This document shows, in pieces, positions 1 through 9,220 of a stretch of DNA of 46,673 bases; position 1 is the first letter of the stretch; every line of letters begins with the position of its first letter. Under the pieces are notes generated by a model, which was not told the DNA's origin, did not search any database, and saw only the letters and a list, made by a program, of their open reading frames with translations. The stretch spans positions 1 to 46,673 of the forward strand of contig MUCJ01000052.1 in the NCBI GenBank assembly GCA_002816715.1, written 5' to 3'. Source of the DNA: SAR202 cluster bacterium Casp-Chloro-G3 (GTDB lineage Bacteria > Chloroflexota > Dehalococcoidia > Lucifugimonadales > UBA3495). Made by a program: the position numbers and the translations under genes.

Positions 1-105
1 ATCGCTCCTCTGAACCCATCACTCGTATCTGTACAAGAGGGCCGTGACGGGGCGAATACCGACATTAACCCCATAATTAGAATTGCTGCAATTGCTCAAA
101 TAGTA

Positions 106-135
106 TTGAGGCTAATCAGTCAGGTGCTCTATAAT
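106..135 (+). promoter_or_regulatory. Sigma-70-type promoter of dnaJ
   Basis: A TTGAGG box (106-111) and a perfect TATAAT box (130-135) are 18 bp apart. Transcription would start near 142, leaving a leader of about 42 nt before the dnaJ ATG at 184. The longest open frame begins at the TTG inside the -35 box, so that upstream start cannot be right. This is a motif-based call; no transcript evidence is available. Confidence 0.7.
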
Positions 136-183
136 GGGATGGACTGTCCTAACAATATTCCAACTTTTGTCGGTGGGTTCCGT

Positions 184-1449
184 ATGGCTAAATTAGACTA
201 TTATGAAGTTTTGGGCGTGCCAAAAAGTGACTCCGAAGAAAATATTCGCCGGGCCTTCCGCAAGAAGGCCATGGAGTACCATCCTGACCGAAATAAGAAC
301 CCGGGCGCTGAGGAAAAATTCAAGGACATCAACGAAGCTTATCAGGTACTGAGCGACTCCAAGAAGCGCGCTCAGTATGACCGCGCTGGACATGCCGGTG
401 TGAATGGCGGCAACGGCGGCTTTGACCGTCCCTTCGATGGCTACGATGTGTTCGGTGGCTTTGGCGATATTTTTGATTCGTTCTTTGGCGATGCCTCTGG
501 CCGGAGGGCGAGCGAACCGCAGCGGGGGGGCGATATCCAGCAACGCGTGACACTGACCTTCGATGAAGCGGTGTTCGGCGTCGAAAAAGAGATCGATGTT
601 AATCGGGTAGAGCCTTGTCACCACTGTTCCGGCGCAGGCAATGAGCCCGGAAGCAACGTGAAGACTTGCAGCACCTGCCAGGGTAACGGGCAAGTGCGAC
701 GAACTCAGCGCAGTCTCTTTGGGCAATTCGCCCAGATAACTGCCTGTCCCACCTGTCAAGGACGGGGAAACGTTATTGACGTTCCCTGTACCAACTGCAA
801 AGGCGCAGGACTGGAACGCCGCCAACGCAAGACCGCGGTGGCGATCCCCGCCGGTGTGCAGGGTGGCATGCAGGTACGGCTTACCGGGGAAGGTGATGTG
901 GGGCGCAACGGAGGGCCGCCGGGCAATCTATACGTCCAGGTAGCAGTTAGGGAACACTCGGTGTTTGAGCGAGAAGAGTTTGACCTCATTTACGAGTTGC
1001 CCCTGAATATGGTTGAAGCTGCGTTGGGAGCCGAGAAAGAGATACCCACTCTGGAAGGCGAATCTGAACTCCTGAAAATACCCCACGGTACCCAGCCGGG
1101 GCACGAGTTCCGCATTAAGGGCAAAGGCGTGCCCCATATCCACAGTAGCCGCCGAGGAGATCTGAGGGTGTTGGTAGACATCCAGGTGCCGGAGCGTCTG
1201 AACACCCGCCAAAGGGAGTTACTTAAGGAATTGGCAGAGTCCTTCGGTCAAGAGATCGTTCCCGAGAATAGTCCTGAAACTGTTCAGGAAGGTACCCCGG
1301 AAAGTAGTCCAGAAAACATTGCCGATCACCACGATCAGCCTAAACAACCAACACAACCAAAACGGCCAAAACAGTCAAAAAAACCCGAACCAGAACAACA
1401 TGACAAGGACAAAGGCATTTTTGACCGCATCAAAGACGCATTCGGTTAA
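184..1449 (+). CDS. dnaJ: Chaperone protein DnaJ (Hsp40)
   Basis: This is the Hsp40 co-chaperone that delivers unfolded clients to DnaK and stimulates its ATPase. The J domain occupies about residues 4-70 and carries the essential HPD motif (YHPDRNK). A Gly/Phe-rich linker follows ([18 protein letters not shown]). Four CxxCxGxG zinc-binding repeats come next ([32 protein letters not shown]), then the C-terminal substrate-binding domains. The last 60 or so residues are a Pro/Glu/Gln/Lys-rich low-complexity tail ending in [11 protein letters not shown], which is longer than in classical DnaJ and may be specific to the lineage. The ATG at 184 is chosen because it starts the conserved J domain and lies downstream of a good promoter. 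dnaK and grpE are not in the window. A hairpin terminator follows the gene, so transcription of prmA is probably at least partly separate. Confidence 0.97.
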   Translation: MAKLDYYEVLGVPKSDSEENIRRAFRKKAMEYHPDRNKNPGAEEKFKDINEAYQVLSDSKKRAQYDRAGHAGVNGGNGGFDRPFDGYDVFGGFGDIFDSFFGDASGRRASEPQRGGDIQQRVTLTFDEAVFGVEKEIDVNRVEPCHHCSGAGNEPGSNVKTCSTCQGNGQVRRTQRSLFGQFAQITACPTCQGRGNVIDVPCTNCKGAGLERRQRKTAVAIPAGVQGGMQVRLTGEGDVGRNGGPPGNLYVQVAVREHSVFEREEFDLIYELPLNMVEAALGAEKEIPTLEGESELLKIPHGTQPGHEFRIKGKGVPHIHSSRRGDLRVLVDIQVPERLNTRQRELLKELAESFGQEIVPENSPETVQEGTPESSPENIADHHDQPKQPTQPKRPKQSKKPEPEQHDKDKGIFDRIKDAFG

Positions 1450-1477
1450 ACTAAACACTACGCCAAATGAGTAATAG

Positions 1478-1509
1478 ACAACCCGGGCCGATAACACCGG
1501 GTTGTTTTT
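1478..1509 (+). terminator. Rho-independent terminator after dnaJ
   Basis: A 9-bp stem (ACAACCCGG at 1478-1486, CCGGGTTGT at 1497-1505) has a 10-nt loop and runs into five T residues (1505-1509). It lies between the dnaJ stop and the prmA start and could attenuate readthrough. Confidence 0.75.
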
Positions 1510-1521
1510 CAGTGAGCGAAT

Positions 1522-2394
1522 ATGCAGTGGCACGAAATAAGCATCGAAATACCCTACGAGTATGTGGAACCGATCTCCTATCTGTTTGACCGCTATGGCC
1601 ACGGCATGTCTATGGAGATTCTAGGCTCAGATAAGGTAATGCTGCGAACCTATCTGCCTTCCACTTCCCGTCAGAGGCTGGCTCACATTGAAGTGGGGGT
1701 CAAGCTGACCAGCCTGATCCAGCCCCTGGGCGAGCTAAAAAATGAGCCGCTGCCGCCCGACGAAGACTGGCAGAACGCCTGGAAGTCCCACTTTAACCTG
1801 CTCAAATTGGGCCAGCACCTTATAATTAAGCCCTCCTGGATTGAATACCAAGCCGAACCGGATGATCTGGTGATTGAGCTAGACCCCGGCATGGCCTTTG
1901 GCACGGGTTATCATCCAACCACCTATACTTGCCTGGAGGCATTGGAGAACCTGATCGAGCCAGGCATGAGAGTCCTCGACCTGGGGGTTGGTTCGGGAAT
2001 ATTGACCATAGCCGCCGCCAAAATGGGCGCGAAAAACGTCCTGGCCCTGGATATTGATTCGGTGGCGATCAAGGCCGCCCGTCAGAACTTCCGCCGCTTG
2101 GGAATCCTGCAGCAGGTCACCTTAGTGCAGGGGACATTACCCAACCCCCAAGCCCGGCCGGGCGAGTTCGATTTAATCATGGCCAACATTTCCTCCCGGG
2201 CCATCCGTGAGCGCGGGGCGCATATGCTGCCTTTGCTTAACGATCAGGGGGCGTTGATCGCTTCGGGAATCATCAATGACCAGGCGCAGGAGACAGAAGA
2301 AGCACTGGAGCAAGCCGGTTTCGTCGTACAAAATACTTGGCCCAAGGATGACTGGGTCACCCTGGTATGCCGGCCCAACAGTATTTCGGTCTAG
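1522..2394 (+). CDS. prmA: Ribosomal protein L11 methyltransferase PrmA
   Basis: This is an S-adenosylmethionine-dependent methyltransferase expected to trimethylate lysines and the N-terminus of ribosomal protein L11. The N-terminal 100 residues match the L11-recognition domain (starts MQWHEISIEIP; NAWKSHFN near residue 90). The catalytic domain shows the family signature DPGMAFGTGYHPTT, then the SAM-binding motif VLDLGVGSGILTIAAAK, and NIS at the usual post-motif-IV position (LIMANISSRAI). The length of 290 residues is normal. It starts 72 bp after dnaJ, a neighbourhood (dnaJ-prmA) common in Gram-positive-like genomes. The start ATG at 1522 follows GTGAGCG, a weak ribosome site, but the N-terminus aligns well with the family. 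Confidence 0.95.
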   Translation: MQWHEISIEIPYEYVEPISYLFDRYGHGMSMEILGSDKVMLRTYLPSTSRQRLAHIEVGVKLTSLIQPLGELKNEPLPPDEDWQNAWKSHFNLLKLGQHLIIKPSWIEYQAEPDDLVIELDPGMAFGTGYHPTTYTCLEALENLIEPGMRVLDLGVGSGILTIAAAKMGAKNVLALDIDSVAIKAARQNFRRLGILQQVTLVQGTLPNPQARPGEFDLIMANISSRAIRERGAHMLPLLNDQGALIASGIINDQAQETEEALEQAGFVVQNTWPKDDWVTLVCRPNSISV

Positions 2395-2430
2395 ACTATC
2401 TGGCCAAGTCATCCGTCGCGAAAAATACCT

Positions 2431-3345
2431 TCATAAAGGAAAATCCACGTAACGCTCGCCGGTGTCCGGTAGCACTGTCACCACAGTTCGCCCGTCACCT
2501 AATTCATTGGCTAGGTTCAGAGCAGCGAACACGTTGGCCCCAGAAGATACACCAACCAGCAGCCCTTCCTCCCGAGCCAGTCGCAGACACATCTGGCCGG
2601 CCTCTTCGTCGGTCACTTGAGCTATGCTGTCTAGCAGACTACGGTCTAACAGTGGGGGGACGAAGTCGGCGCCAATACCCGGTATCATGTGACGCCCCGC
2701 CGTGCCGCTGCTCAACACCGGAGACCCGGCAGGCTCCACCGCAACAATTTGAACCGTCGGATTCACTTCTTTAAGACGCTTGCCCACTCCGGTGATCGTG
2801 CCGCCAGTTCCCACCGCCGCCACAAACGCGTCTACGCCGCCATTGGTGGCTTCTATGATTTCTTCAGCGGTGTATCGGTAGTGGGCTTCCGTTACTTGAA
2901 CGTCGTTGAATATATCCAGCAAGAGGATATCCGGACTGGAACCAGCATAGGTCTTGGCTGATTCCGAGGCGCCATGCATACCTGAGTTGGGGGAGGTTAA
3001 CCTGACCTCGGCCCCGTACCGTTCCACCAACCGGCGCAGGTTTAGCGGGGCGTTACTGGGCATGAAAATAGTTAGTCGGTATCCCTTGGCCGCGGCAACC
3101 ATTGCCAGGGCCACGCCGCTGTTGCCGCTGGTGGCCCAGACCAATGTCGACCCCGCAGAAATCAGCCCTTGCCTCTCAGCGTTTTCCACCACTGCCAGGG
3201 CGATGCGGTCTTTGACGCTGCCGCTGGGATTTCGGTTCTCCAGCTTAACCAGCACCCGGGCTGAGCCTGACTCGACCACGTGGTTCAGGGCCAATAGCGG
3301 TGTGCCGCCAATAAGCTCCAGCACGCTTTGGATTACATGGGCCAC
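2431..3345 (-). CDS. cysK: Cysteine synthase family PLP enzyme (CysK/CysM type)
   Basis: This is a PLP-dependent beta-replacement enzyme expected to make cysteine from O-acetylserine (or O-phosphoserine) and sulfide. The PLP lysine lies in NPSGSVKDR (about K45). The substrate loop is TSGNSGVAL, with Ser where most CysK enzymes have Thr. The phosphate-binding loop is GTGGTITGVG, and the C-terminal region ends in LPDTGERYVD. At 304 residues the size is typical. The start is a GTG at 3345, supported by an AAGGAG ribosome site on the minus strand (3356-3351) five bases upstream; a nearby ATG is out of frame. It converges with prmA and diverges from the kinase-like gene. Whether it prefers O-acetylserine, O-phosphoserine or a metabolite such as cystathionine cannot be told from sequence reading alone. 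Confidence 0.88.
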   Translation of the reverse strand: MAHVIQSVLELIGGTPLLALNHVVESGSARVLVKLENRNPSGSVKDRIALAVVENAERQGLISAGSTLVWATSGNSGVALAMVAAAKGYRLTIFMPSNAPLNLRRLVERYGAEVRLTSPNSGMHGASESAKTYAGSSPDILLLDIFNDVQVTEAHYRYTAEEIIEATNGGVDAFVAAVGTGGTITGVGKRLKEVNPTVQIVAVEPAGSPVLSSGTAGRHMIPGIGADFVPPLLDRSLLDSIAQVTDEEAGQMCLRLAREEGLLVGVSSGANVFAALNLANELGDGRTVVTVLPDTGERYVDFPL

Positions 3346-3466
3346 AAAATCTCCTTGGAGTGAATGCTAGGAATGATGGGGAATGGACTAAGGGAATGAG
3401 GAAGTTTGGCACACTTTTTAGACCAGCGTCAACCACTATAAATTAGCCGCCATTTCTCAAAATTGA

Positions 3467-3475
3467 TGCTATACT
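3467..3475 (+). promoter_or_regulatory. Extended -10 promoter before the kinase/phosphatase pair
   Basis: TGCTATACT is an extended -10 element with no clear -35 box. It lies about 60 bp before the ATG at 3537 and would give a leader of around 55 nt. Confidence 0.45.
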
Positions 3476-3536
3476 TGTTCTGCTCAAATACAGGCCATTC
3501 CTAACCAATCCCTTCCGGCAAAGCATAGACACCACT

Positions 3537-4571
3537 ATGGAACAGGTAGACTTACAACGTTACCAAATTACAGGACTGCTGGGCACCGGCGCTGACTATG
3601 ATGTGCGCGCCGCCATAGACCAGGAAACCCAACAGCAGGTGGTTCTCAAACGGCCAGTTCCCCAGGCCATCAGCCGCCAGATGCACGGGGCAATTGAAGC
3701 CCGCACCGACCGCACGCTACAGTTCTACCAGGAAGTGGGTAACCAGATTCCCCACCTGTCGCCAATTCTCGGCTACTCCGAACGCGCGAACCACGACAGT
3801 TACTACGGCGATTCCCTGGGTCAAGAATACCGAGTTTTGGTAGTTGCTAGGGCGCAGGGTATCCCCTTGGCCGGGGACGTGCGGGCGCGCATCTTGAAGG
3901 TACCCATTGGTCTGGGACAGAACCTGTTCGCTTTATACCCACTCGCTTATTCGGCCAGCGATACTCCCTTTGCGGTGCAGCAGCAACTGGTTGACCTGCA
4001 GGAACAGTTCTACAAAGCTGGCTACGTGCTGTTGGACCAGGGCCCCCAGAACATTTTCTACCAGCCGGCCACCAACAGCATCACGATCATTGATTCCGGG
4101 GACCTGGTTGCCCCAGATGAGGAAAGCGGCTCAAGAAGTCGGCGGCGCCGGGACATCCACGATTTCTACCTGGAAGTCCTGAAGTATTACATCGTACCTC
4201 AGCCCCCGCCTGGAGACGCCGCCGGTTACCGTGACCCCTACGGAATGCGCCCGGTAATCTCCCTTGAAGAAGAGCTTGACGAATTAGCCCGACGGTTTGG
4301 CAACTTCGCCGACCCGGCCCGCAATGCCGCGCTTTATCTGATCGCCAAGGTGCGTGACCGGGCCTATACTGATTTCGGTGATTTCAGGAAGGACTTGACC
4401 GCCTATTTTGAGGAAGTTAGAATCCGCAACCGGAGCCTGTCCAACCTGAATGAAGCTAAACAGGCCTGGCATGATGCCATGCAATTGCTCCACGGAGACC
4501 ATTGGCGTCGCTATTTGTTCGACCCGGTTGCCGACCTGGCCGCATTCGATACATTTTCCGGAAATCCGTAA
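3537..4571 (+). CDS. Degenerate protein-kinase-like protein
   Basis: The 344-residue protein has the outline of a eukaryotic-like kinase fold. There is a Gly-rich strand near residues 13-25 (GLLGTGADYDVRAA) and a lysine at about K38 (VVLKRP). A catalytic-loop-like segment, YVLLDQGPQNIFY, supplies D167 and N172 but lacks the HRD histidine and arginine. IIDSGDL supplies the metal aspartate (D186) of a DFG-like motif. No membrane segment is visible. It is 54 bp upstream of a PP2C-type phosphatase and probably co-transcribed with it, so an opposing kinase and phosphatase pair is the natural reading. The substrate is unknown. Because the catalytic loop is atypical it could be an active small-molecule or protein kinase of a divergent family, or a pseudokinase. 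Confidence 0.65.
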   Translation: MEQVDLQRYQITGLLGTGADYDVRAAIDQETQQQVVLKRPVPQAISRQMHGAIEARTDRTLQFYQEVGNQIPHLSPILGYSERANHDSYYGDSLGQEYRVLVVARAQGIPLAGDVRARILKVPIGLGQNLFALYPLAYSASDTPFAVQQQLVDLQEQFYKAGYVLLDQGPQNIFYQPATNSITIIDSGDLVAPDEESGSRSRRRRDIHDFYLEVLKYYIVPQPPPGDAAGYRDPYGMRPVISLEEELDELARRFGNFADPARNAALYLIAKVRDRAYTDFGDFRKDLTAYFEEVRIRNRSLSNLNEAKQAWHDAMQLLHGDHWRRYLFDPVADLAAFDTFSGNP

Positions 4572-4625
4572 CGTTTACTAAACCCTCTAATTAGAAAAGC
4601 AAGAAATCCCAAAAGGAAGCCCAAT

Positions 4626-5306
4626 ATGATTGCCAGCACGTACGCCACTTTTCAAGACAACTCCTCTCATGGAGAGGACTCTTTTTTGGTCAAAGACCTG
4701 GGCAACGGCTGTTTTCTGGACGTGATCCTGGATGGAGTCACCGGACACGGTGGTGAAGAGGCCAGCACTTCAGTGGCCAAAGCGCTAGACGCGGCGACCA
4801 TTAACTCGTTGGAAGATGTCGTCAAAGTTCTAGAAGACATGAATGCCGAGTTCTTTCAAGTGGGCGGCGGGCGGTTCTTGCTTACCACGGTGTCTGCGAC
4901 CATGTATCAAGGTGACCGAATCTACGCCATCAACGCCGGTGACAGTCCGATCTATCACGTTCGGGCCGATTCTCACCAGCAACTGGCGGGAAGAGTCGGC
5001 GGATTGCTCCGCCCCGGCGGCACCAAGGTGATTGGCGGAGATGCGAAACTTACCCTCTATCATACGGAGCTGGATACTGAGCCTGGCGACCGATTAATTG
5101 TGGCCAGCGATGGTGTCAGTGACAACCTGCATGTCTCTCAGTTGGTGGACATCATCCGGAAGGCATCCTCGACGGAAGAAGCCGCGCAGATGGTCAAGGC
5201 TCTGATTGACTTGCATCTGGAACAGGGCCTAGCCCCCGAGTTAATGGGCGCCAGATATCGCCACGACGACCAGACCGCCATCTTCCGTTTCTTCAGCGCA
5301 AGCTAG
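4626..5306 (+). CDS. PP2C-family Ser/Thr phosphatase
   Basis: This 226-residue protein is a metal-dependent PPM/PP2C phosphatase. Family motifs are visible in order: HGEDSFLV (N-terminal acidic motif), DGVTGHGG (metal-binding DGxxGH), a central NAGDSPIYHV, LIVASDGVSDN (metal aspartate), and the C-terminal RHDDQTAIFRF. It is slightly shorter than typical bacterial PP2C enzymes but retains the metal-binding aspartates. No transmembrane or sensory domain is present, so it is probably a soluble enzyme that reverses the action of the upstream kinase-like protein. AGGAAGC precedes the ATG at 4626. The following 240 bp contain a promoter for ino1. Confidence 0.85.
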   Translation: MIASTYATFQDNSSHGEDSFLVKDLGNGCFLDVILDGVTGHGGEEASTSVAKALDAATINSLEDVVKVLEDMNAEFFQVGGGRFLLTTVSATMYQGDRIYAINAGDSPIYHVRADSHQQLAGRVGGLLRPGGTKVIGGDAKLTLYHTELDTEPGDRLIVASDGVSDNLHVSQLVDIIRKASSTEEAAQMVKALIDLHLEQGLAPELMGARYRHDDQTAIFRFFSAS

Positions 5307-5469
5307 GTGCCAGGTGAATTGTAAAGCGTCCAGCCGGGACGCCGGTCGCAATAGCGTATCAATACCATATCAAAGTAGTACATTAGTACCTTCACCGGAA
5401 GGCGATGAAGGTTTATCCTAGGTCAACTAGAACGGTTACAGAATTACGTTGAGTAGCTCTGACCGGTTC

Positions 5470-5498
5470 TTGTGAGAAAATCCTTAAACTGTTAAAAT
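5470..5498 (+). promoter_or_regulatory. Sigma-70-type promoter of ino1
   Basis: TTGTGA (5470-5475) and TAAAAT (5493-5498) are separated by 17 bp. The start would be near 5505, about 45 nt before the ino1 start. The upstream 5388-5412 hairpin (ACCTTCA/TGAAGGT) may belong to the end of the preceding transcript. Confidence 0.6.
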
Positions 5499-5549
5499 GC
5501 ACCCGCTTACAAGCAGAATGAGCCACGGCGTTCAGTAAGGAGCAGAGCT

Positions 5550-6632
5550 TTGGGGAAGATCAAGGTAGCCATCATTGGGGTGGGCAATTGTGCTTCATCC
5601 CTGGTTCAGGGCATCAACAAGTACGTAGAACTGCCCGAGGGTGAAGACGTCCCCGGGGTCATGCACACCAGAATCGGTGAATATCGTATTGAAGACATTG
5701 AAGTTGTCGCTGCGTTTGATATTGACGAAAACAAGGTCGGCAAAGACCTTTCCGAGGCCATCTATGCCCAACCCAACAACACCCTCAAGTTCGCCGATGT
5801 ACCGCGCACTGGCGTAACCGTTCAGCGTGGCATGACTCATGATGGCATCGGCAAGTACGTGTCCCATTTGGTTAAAAAGTCGAATCATTCCACTGCCGAC
5901 ATATCCGGCATCCTCAAAGAACGTGAGGTTGATGTCGTCATTAATTACCTGCCAGTGGGTAGTGAAGTGGCCACCAAATGGTACGTTGAGCAGGTCTTAG
6001 ACGCCAGATGCGGATTCATAAACTGTGTCCCCGTGTTTATCGCTAAAGAAGAATACTGGCGGGGTCGTTTTGAGGAGCGGGGACTACCCATCGTTGGAGA
6101 TGACATCAAGTCCCAGGTGGGAGCAACCATACTCCACCGGTTACTGACCCGCCTTTTCGAGGACCGGGGCGCAACCATTGAAAACACCTATCAGTTGAAC
6201 TTTGGCGGCAACACCGACTTTCTGAACATGCTGGAGCGGGAACGGCTGATCTCCAAGAAGATCTCCAAGACCGGTGCCGTAACCTCTCAAATGGATGAGC
6301 AAATCTCAGCCGATCAAGTCCACATCGGCCCCAGCGACCACGTGCCTTGGCTCTTGGATCGCAAGTGGTGCTACATTCGCATGGAAGGCAAAATCTTCGG
6401 CGGAGCGCCAATCAACATTGAGACCAAACTGGAAGTGTGGGATAGTCCCAACTCCGCCGGGGTGGTAGTGGACGCCATCCGTTGCGCTAAACTTGCTCTG
6501 GATCGGGGAGAGGGGGGCGCGATATACGGGCCCAGCGCATACTTCATGAAATCTCCTCCCATACAGTACACCGACGATGTGGCGCGCCAGATGGTTGAGG
6601 ACTTTATAATCGAGAAGGGCACCACCAGTTAA
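5550..6632 (+). CDS. ino1: Myo-inositol-1-phosphate synthase (Ino1)
   Basis: This NAD-dependent enzyme is expected to cyclise glucose 6-phosphate to myo-inositol 1-phosphate, the first step to inositol lipids. The N-terminus is a Rossmann fold ([17 protein letters not shown]). The family regions [36 protein letters not shown] and LNFGGNTDF are all readable. At 360 residues it matches the short bacterial and archaeal form rather than the roughly 500-residue eukaryotic one. The start is a TTG at 5550 with an AAGGAG ribosome site (5537-5542) seven bases upstream. It is followed 27 bp later by a PimA-like glycosyltransferase and then a CDP-alcohol phosphatidyltransferase, which fits a phosphatidylinositol pathway. 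Confidence 0.95.
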   Translation: MGKIKVAIIGVGNCASSLVQGINKYVELPEGEDVPGVMHTRIGEYRIEDIEVVAAFDIDENKVGKDLSEAIYAQPNNTLKFADVPRTGVTVQRGMTHDGIGKYVSHLVKKSNHSTADISGILKEREVDVVINYLPVGSEVATKWYVEQVLDARCGFINCVPVFIAKEEYWRGRFEERGLPIVGDDIKSQVGATILHRLLTRLFEDRGATIENTYQLNFGGNTDFLNMLERERLISKKISKTGAVTSQMDEQISADQVHIGPSDHVPWLLDRKWCYIRMEGKIFGGAPINIETKLEVWDSPNSAGVVVDAIRCAKLALDRGEGGAIYGPSAYFMKSPPIQYTDDVARQMVEDFIIEKGTTS

Positions 6633-6659
6633 TAAATTCTACGGGAACAGGGTGGGTGG

Positions 6660-7829
6660 ATGGATCGCTTAAAAATAGCGATGGTATCTCCCTATGATTT
6701 CACCTGGCCCGGGGGCGTAACCGCTCACGTGTCCCAACTCAGCAACGAACTGAGACGGTATGGACATCAGGTTCAGGTATTGGCTCCGCATTCCCCTTCC
6801 AGACAGGGTGACGATACTACTCAGTTCGTTCCTCTAGGGCGCTCCGTGCCATTGCCCAGCGGAGGTTCGGTGGCCCGGGTCTCATTGTCCTGGTGGCTCT
6901 ACCGAAGAATACGCTCGCTCCTGGAGCGCGAGTCTTTCGACATTATTCACCTGCACGAACCGCTGGCTCCCGTCCTGCCATTATGCGTGCTGGAAGTCTC
7001 CAATGCGGTGAACATTGGCACCTTCCACGCCTACTACAACCGTCAGCACCTTTACCGGCTGAGCCACCCCATCACCAAGCGCTGGCATGACCGCCTGCAT
7101 GGCCGCATCGCGGTATCTCCAGTGGCCCGGCGCTACGTCAACAACTTTTTCCCTCGTGACTATGAAATTATTCCCAACGGCATCGACGTTGACCACTTCG
7201 CCAAGAACGCGCAACCCTGGCCCCAATATCAGGATGGCAAGACCAACATCCTGTTCGTAGGAAGGTTGGAAAAACGCAAGGGCCTGCGATATTTGCTGGA
7301 TGCTTACAGCCGTCTGCAATGGGAGCTTCCCAACACCCGATTGCTGGTAGTCGGGCCGGGCAGTCCCGATAAAGAATCCCATCGTATCCTCAGCGCGCGC
7401 AATCCGCAGGACGTGGTAATGGTGGGCAAGGTATCGTATAGAGACTTGGCCAGATACTACGCTTCCGCTGATATATTCTGCTCCCCGGCCACCGGAGCAG
7501 AGAGTTTCGGCATCGTACTTTTGGAAGCGATGGCCGCCGGCAAACCGGTGGTCGCATCGGACATTGAAGGCTACAATGGCATCGTCTCCCACGGCAAGCA
7601 GGGATTGCTGGTTCCCAAACGTGACGCTCAAGCCCTGTCCGAAACGCTGTCCTACCTGGCCAACAACCCCGACCTGCGGGCCAGGATGGGAACCCAGGGC
7701 CAGCAAACGGTTGAGCAATACCGATGGAGTTCGGTGGCCCGCCGGGTCGAAGACTATTACTACGAAACCATAAAATCTGTCCAACAAACGTGTGAGGTAA
7801 ATGGCCGTTCTGGGAAGAGAGCAGTTTAG
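6660..7829 (+). CDS. GT4 glycosyltransferase, PimA-like
   Basis: This 389-residue GT-B retaining glycosyltransferase has an N-terminal domain opening with the donor/acceptor loop YDFTWPGGVTAHV. The C-terminal domain carries ILFVGRLEKRKG and the signature GAESFGIVLLEAMAAG, whose two glutamates bind the sugar nucleotide. The overall arrangement resembles PimA, which transfers mannose from GDP-mannose to phosphatidylinositol in actinobacteria. The neighbours support this: ino1 is immediately upstream, and a CDP-alcohol phosphatidyltransferase overlaps its 3' end by 29 bp. Acceptor and sugar remain inferred; other GT4 enzymes acting on diacylglycerol or glycoproteins look similar. The ATG at 6660 follows GGGTGGGTGG. 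Confidence 0.85.
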   Translation: MDRLKIAMVSPYDFTWPGGVTAHVSQLSNELRRYGHQVQVLAPHSPSRQGDDTTQFVPLGRSVPLPSGGSVARVSLSWWLYRRIRSLLERESFDIIHLHEPLAPVLPLCVLEVSNAVNIGTFHAYYNRQHLYRLSHPITKRWHDRLHGRIAVSPVARRYVNNFFPRDYEIIPNGIDVDHFAKNAQPWPQYQDGKTNILFVGRLEKRKGLRYLLDAYSRLQWELPNTRLLVVGPGSPDKESHRILSARNPQDVVMVGKVSYRDLARYYASADIFCSPATGAESFGIVLLEAMAAGKPVVASDIEGYNGIVSHGKQGLLVPKRDAQALSETLSYLANNPDLRARMGTQGQQTVEQYRWSSVARRVEDYYYETIKSVQQTCEVNGRSGKRAV

Positions 7830-8430
7830 GTCGGCAATACTCCAATACGTGGAGGTGCCCGGCGCTCGCTTTTTCCGCACCCTTGGGCTCACGCCCAACT
7901 CCATCACCCTGCTGGGGTTTGCGGTATGCGTCGCCGCCGCCTTTCTAGTCGGTTACGGCTGGCTGCTGTGGGGGGGCATTGTTTTCCTGCTGGGCGGCGG
8001 CTTGGACCTCTTCGATGGCGCGCTGGCCCGACTCACCGGCAAGACCACTCCTTTTGGCGCCCTGCTTGACTCGGTATTCGACCGGTTGGGCGAAGCCAGC
8101 CTGTTTGTGGGTCTAGCAATCTACGGGCTGCGGGCCGGATTTGATGAGCAGTTCACCATGTTTTTCCTGACCGCGTTGCTGCTGGCCCTGATATTCTCGC
8201 AAGGGGTCAGCTATCTACGGGCCAGAGGCGAAGGGCTGGGTGTATTCACCAGGGCGGGAGTGATGACCCGCACCGAACGGGTAATCATCCTCGGAGTTGG
8301 CCTGATTCTTGACCATTTCCTTGGCTTCAGCTTGATCGTCTGGGTGCTGGTCGCCATTGCCGGAGTTTCCTGCTTCACCCTGTTCCAACGGATGTTTACC
8401 ATCCGAAATATGCTGGACAAAGCTGGATAA
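7801..8430 (+). CDS. CDP-alcohol phosphatidyltransferase (PIP synthase-like)
   Basis: This integral membrane enzyme is expected to transfer a phosphatidyl group from CDP-diacylglycerol to an alcohol. The defining motif DGx2ARx8Gx3Dx3D is complete: DGALAR, then a G and two aspartates in FGALLDSVFD. Several hydrophobic helices follow (LLLALIFSQGVSYL, LILDHFLGFSLIVWVLVAI). Next to ino1 and a PimA-like gene, the likely alcohol is inositol 1-phosphate, giving phosphatidylinositol phosphate as in mycobacterial PgsA1; glycerol 3-phosphate is the main alternative. It overlaps the glycosyltransferase by 29 bp, suggesting translational coupling. A GAGG motif sits just ahead of the ATG at 7801. The length of 209 residues is normal. 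Confidence 0.9.
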   Translation: MAVLGREQFRSAILQYVEVPGARFFRTLGLTPNSITLLGFAVCVAAAFLVGYGWLLWGGIVFLLGGGLDLFDGALARLTGKTTPFGALLDSVFDRLGEASLFVGLAIYGLRAGFDEQFTMFFLTALLLALIFSQGVSYLRARGEGLGVFTRAGVMTRTERVIILGVGLILDHFLGFSLIVWVLVAIAGVSCFTLFQRMFTIRNMLDKAG

Positions 8431-8689
8431 CCGGCGGCTTCCCGTGTAAACTGGTAGCCGACCAACGGAGACGCCCAGTTAAGTGTCTGACCACCGGGTA
8501 GTAGTCCCTCAGGAGCATGACCGTGACGCCACCGGACATCACCCCAGTACCGCCCACCTGCCTTGGCCCAACGCTGCGGCATACGCTCAGTACCTCTAGC
8601 GGTTATATATGAATATATACGATTCCCTGAAGTAATCCGTACGTCGGAGTATCCAGTCCTAAGAAAGCAAACTTCAAGCCGGGTTGATC

Positions 8690-9193
8690 ATGAGTGAAGA
8701 CTCGCCAGGAGAAGACAAATTGCCCAAAGAATTGAAGGTAGAAATGAGCGGCCAGGGACTCAGAGTGGCCGTGGTGGTAGCCAGATTCAACGAGTTTGTG
8801 ACGAAACGACTGCTGGAAGGTGCCATTGAAACCCTGACCCGTCATGGCGTCAAAGACGATGACATCACTCTGGCCTGGGTTCCTGGCTCCTTCGAGCTTC
8901 CGGTAGTGGCCAAGGCCTTCGGCCAAAGCGGGCAGTACGATGCCGTAATCTGTTTGGGCGCGGTGATCCGAGGCGAAACCGACCATTACGAAATGGTCGC
9001 CAACCAGGCCGCCGCCGGAATCAGCGCTGCTGGCCGAGAGACTGGCATACCCACTGTCTTTGGGGTGCTCACCACCGAGAACATGGAGCAGGCCATCAAT
9101 CGCGCTGGAGGCAAGTCGGGCAACTTGGGCAGCAATGCTGCATCGGCGGCTATCGAGACCGCCCGGCTGGTGCAGGCAATTAAAACCGCCTAA
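8690..9193 (+). CDS. ribH: 6,7-dimethyl-8-ribityllumazine synthase RibH
   Basis: This enzyme condenses 5-amino-6-ribitylaminouracil with 3,4-dihydroxy-2-butanone 4-phosphate, the penultimate step of riboflavin synthesis. The sequence shows the family blocks [45 protein letters not shown] (with the catalytic-site histidine) and [15 protein letters not shown]. The 167 residues are typical, apart from a charged N-terminal extension of about 20 residues before the conserved core. I prefer the ATG at 8690 over a TTG two codons earlier; neither has a strong ribosome site. No other rib genes are nearby and no FMN riboswitch is seen upstream. Flavin supply fits the flavin- and F420-type enzymes in this region. 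Confidence 0.96.
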   Translation: MSEDSPGEDKLPKELKVEMSGQGLRVAVVVARFNEFVTKRLLEGAIETLTRHGVKDDDITLAWVPGSFELPVVAKAFGQSGQYDAVICLGAVIRGETDHYEMVANQAAAGISAAGRETGIPTVFGVLTTENMEQAINRAGGKSGNLGSNAASAAIETARLVQAIKTA

Positions 9194-9220
9194 GTATACT
9201 CGTTACTGGGGAGGGGATAT

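Noticed and set aside
193-825. Long open frame antisense to dnaJ
   Set aside because: It mirrors the dnaJ codons and has no promoter, ribosome site or recognisable domain.
8431-8689. FMN riboswitch upstream of ribH
   Set aside because: None of the conserved FMN aptamer blocks could be found. Only a weak TATATA/TATATA hairpin (8604-8619) and a short AACTGG/CCAGTT pair are present.
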